Shown here in pieces: positions 62,401 to 64,000 of a stretch of DNA of 64,000 nt. The notes under the pieces were generated by a model. It was given only the letters and a program-made list of their open reading frames with translations, ran no database searches and had not been told where the DNA came from. This stretch comes from Hexactinellida sp. DTS-2022 (lineage: Eukaryota > Porifera > Hexactinellida): positions 6,557,540-6,621,539 of the forward strand of contig JAPNXP010000009.1 of assembly GCA_028753945.1 (NCBI GenBank), in the 5' to 3' direction. The translations under genes and the position numbers were made by a program. Position 1 is the first letter of the stretch. Every line of letters begins with the position of its first letter.

Positions 62401-64000
62401 TAATAAGAAGAATTCTATCACTCCCTTCGTTCCCAGCCAATTTTTAACCATAAGAAGATAGATTTTAAGAATGCTATAAAAGTACATTTGGAAGGTGACT
62501 GTTTGACAATAAACAATCCAGGTCACTTTAAAAAGAGATTTACTTTTCACCAGACATCCCAAACATCACATAAAGATAGCCAGTCCTTTCACTATACCTC
62601 ATAAAAGACAATTAATAAGAAGAATTCTATCACTCCCTTCGTTCCCAGCCAATTTTTAACCATAAGAAGATAGATTTTAAGAATGCTATAAAAGTACATT
62701 TGGAAGGTGACTGTTTGACAATAAACAATCCAGGTCACTTTAAAAAGAGATTTACTTTTCACCAGACATCCCAAACATCACATAAAGATAGCCAGTCCTT
62801 TCACTATACCTCATAAAAGACAATTAATAAGAAGAATTCTATCACTCCCTTCGTTCCCAGCCAATTTTTAACCATAAGAAGATAGATTTTAAGAATGCTA
62901 TAAAAGTACATTTGGAAGGTGACTGTTTGACAATAAACAATCCAGGTCACTTTAAAAAGAGATTTACTTTTCACCAGACATCCCAAACATCACATAAAGA
63001 TAGCCAGTCCTTTCACTATACCTCATAAAAGACAATTAATAAGAAGAATTCTATCACTCCCTTCGTTCCCAGCCAATTTTTAACCATAAGAAGATAGATT
63101 TTAAGAATGCTATAAAAGTACATTTGGAAGGTGACTGTTTGACAATAAACAATCCAGGTCACTTTAAAAAGAGATTTACTTTTCACCAGACATCCCAAAC
63201 ATCACATAAAGATAGCCAGTCCTTTCACTATACCTCATAAAAGACAATTAATAAGAAGAATTCTATCACTCCCTTCGTTCCCAGCCAATTTTTAACCATA
63301 AGAAGATAGATTTTAAGAATGCTATAAAAGTACATTTGGAAGGTGACTGTTTGACAATAAACAATCCAGGTCACTTTAAAAAGAGATTTACTTTTCACCA
63401 GACATCCCAAACATCACATAAAGATAGCCAGTCCTTTCACTATACCTCATAAAAGACAATTAATAAGAAGAATTCTATCACTCCCTTCGTTCCCAGCCAA
63501 TTTTTAACCATAAGAAGATAGATTTTAAGAATGCTATAAAAGTACATTTGGAAGGTGACTGTTTGACAATAAACAATCCAGGTCACTTTAAAAAGAGATT
63601 TACTTTTCACCAGACATCCCAAACATCACATAAAGATAGCCAGTCCTTTCACTATACCTCATAAAAGACAATTAATAAGAAGAATTCTATCACTCCCTTC
63701 GTTCCCAGCCAATTTTTAACCATAATAAGATAGATTTTAAGAATGCTATAAAAGTACATTTGGAAGGTGACTGTTTGACAATAAACAATCCAGGTCACTT
63801 TAAAAAGAGATTTACTTTTCACCAGACATCCCAAACATCACATAAAGATAGCCAGTCCTTTCACTATACCTCATAAAAGACAATTAATAAGAAGAATTCT
63901 ATCACTCCCTTCGTTCCCAGCCAATTTTTAACCATAAGAAGATAGATTTTAAGAATGCTATAAAAGTACATTTGGAAGGTGACTGTTTGACAATAAACAA
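53401..64000 (+). repeat. 212-bp satellite array, 50 near-identical copies
   Basis: Exactly 50 periods of 212 bp, from TCCAGGTCACTTTAAAAAG to the window edge in the same phase. All monomers inspected are identical except one substitution at about 63726 (CCATAATAAGATAG for CCATAAGAAGATAG). Unrelated in sequence to the 154-bp family. Each unit contains a TATAAAAG box and an AATAAA hexamer, and a minus-strand 60-residue frame that opens at TTG. The frame is a by-product of repetition rather than a gene family. The array continues past the window. Confidence 0.97.

Noticed and set aside
53476-63834. Forty-nine copies of a 60-residue minus-strand frame (MGCLVKSKSLF...)
   Set aside because: The first codon is TTG, the frame exists only because the 212-bp unit is repeated without change, and no domain is visible.

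Overview
The window is eukaryotic nuclear DNA from an animal. A Nanos-type double CCHC zinc finger (an animal germline family) sits beside ESCRT-I, PP2A-regulatory, SPRY and ciliary central-pair genes. One gene has a 56-nt GT-AG intron and the other five coding regions are single uninterrupted frames, so the genome is compact and the cells are ciliated. A sponge or another small-genome invertebrate would fit, but the species cannot be fixed from sequence alone. No bacterial operon, CRISPR array, rRNA or tRNA gene was found.

Layout. (1) 1-40605 is a satellite array of roughly 257 monomers of about 154 bp. Nearly every monomer carries a 21-bp dyad (arms TTGTACGCA and TGCGTACAA around a 3-bp spacer). 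The array runs in + orientation to 15843 and in - orientation from 15999 to 40605. Two near-identical, oppositely oriented 155-bp GC-rich hAT-type elements bound the reversed block. The 8-bp target duplication is split between the outer flank of one copy and the inner flank of the other, as expected if recombination between the two copies flipped 24.6 kb. Multi-monomer higher-order duplications (periods 927, 1540, 2927 and 3241 bp) lie inside the array. Two further non-autonomous hAT elements (248 and 570 bp), each with a clean 8-bp target duplication, sit in the reversed block. (2) 40761-43183 is a repeat-rich transition: a foldback of about 75-bp arms, a pair of 405-bp direct repeats that can fold into matching hairpins, a diverged tandem triplication with TC microsatellites, a pre-miRNA-like hairpin and a pogo/Tigger-like remnant. 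(3) 43184-52678 is a gene island with six genes all on the + strand, separated by only about 127-471 bp: an SLC22-type MFS transporter, UBAP1, PPP2R3C, SPRYD3, nanos and CFAP221. (4) 52679-53400 is AT-rich sequence that includes two decayed copies of the next repeat. (5) 53401-64000 is exactly 50 copies of an unrelated 212-bp satellite, essentially identical to one another, running off the window end.

The six genes do not form one pathway: membrane transport, endosomal sorting of ubiquitinated cargo, phosphatase targeting, a SPRY scaffold, germline translational repression and ciliary motility. Their tight head-to-tail packing is the shared property. Nanos has its own TATA-like element and both nanos and CFAP221 have canonical AATAAA signals, so at least part of the cluster is probably transcribed as separate units. 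Short frames inside the satellites mostly open at non-ATG codons, recur with the monomer period and are not genes.
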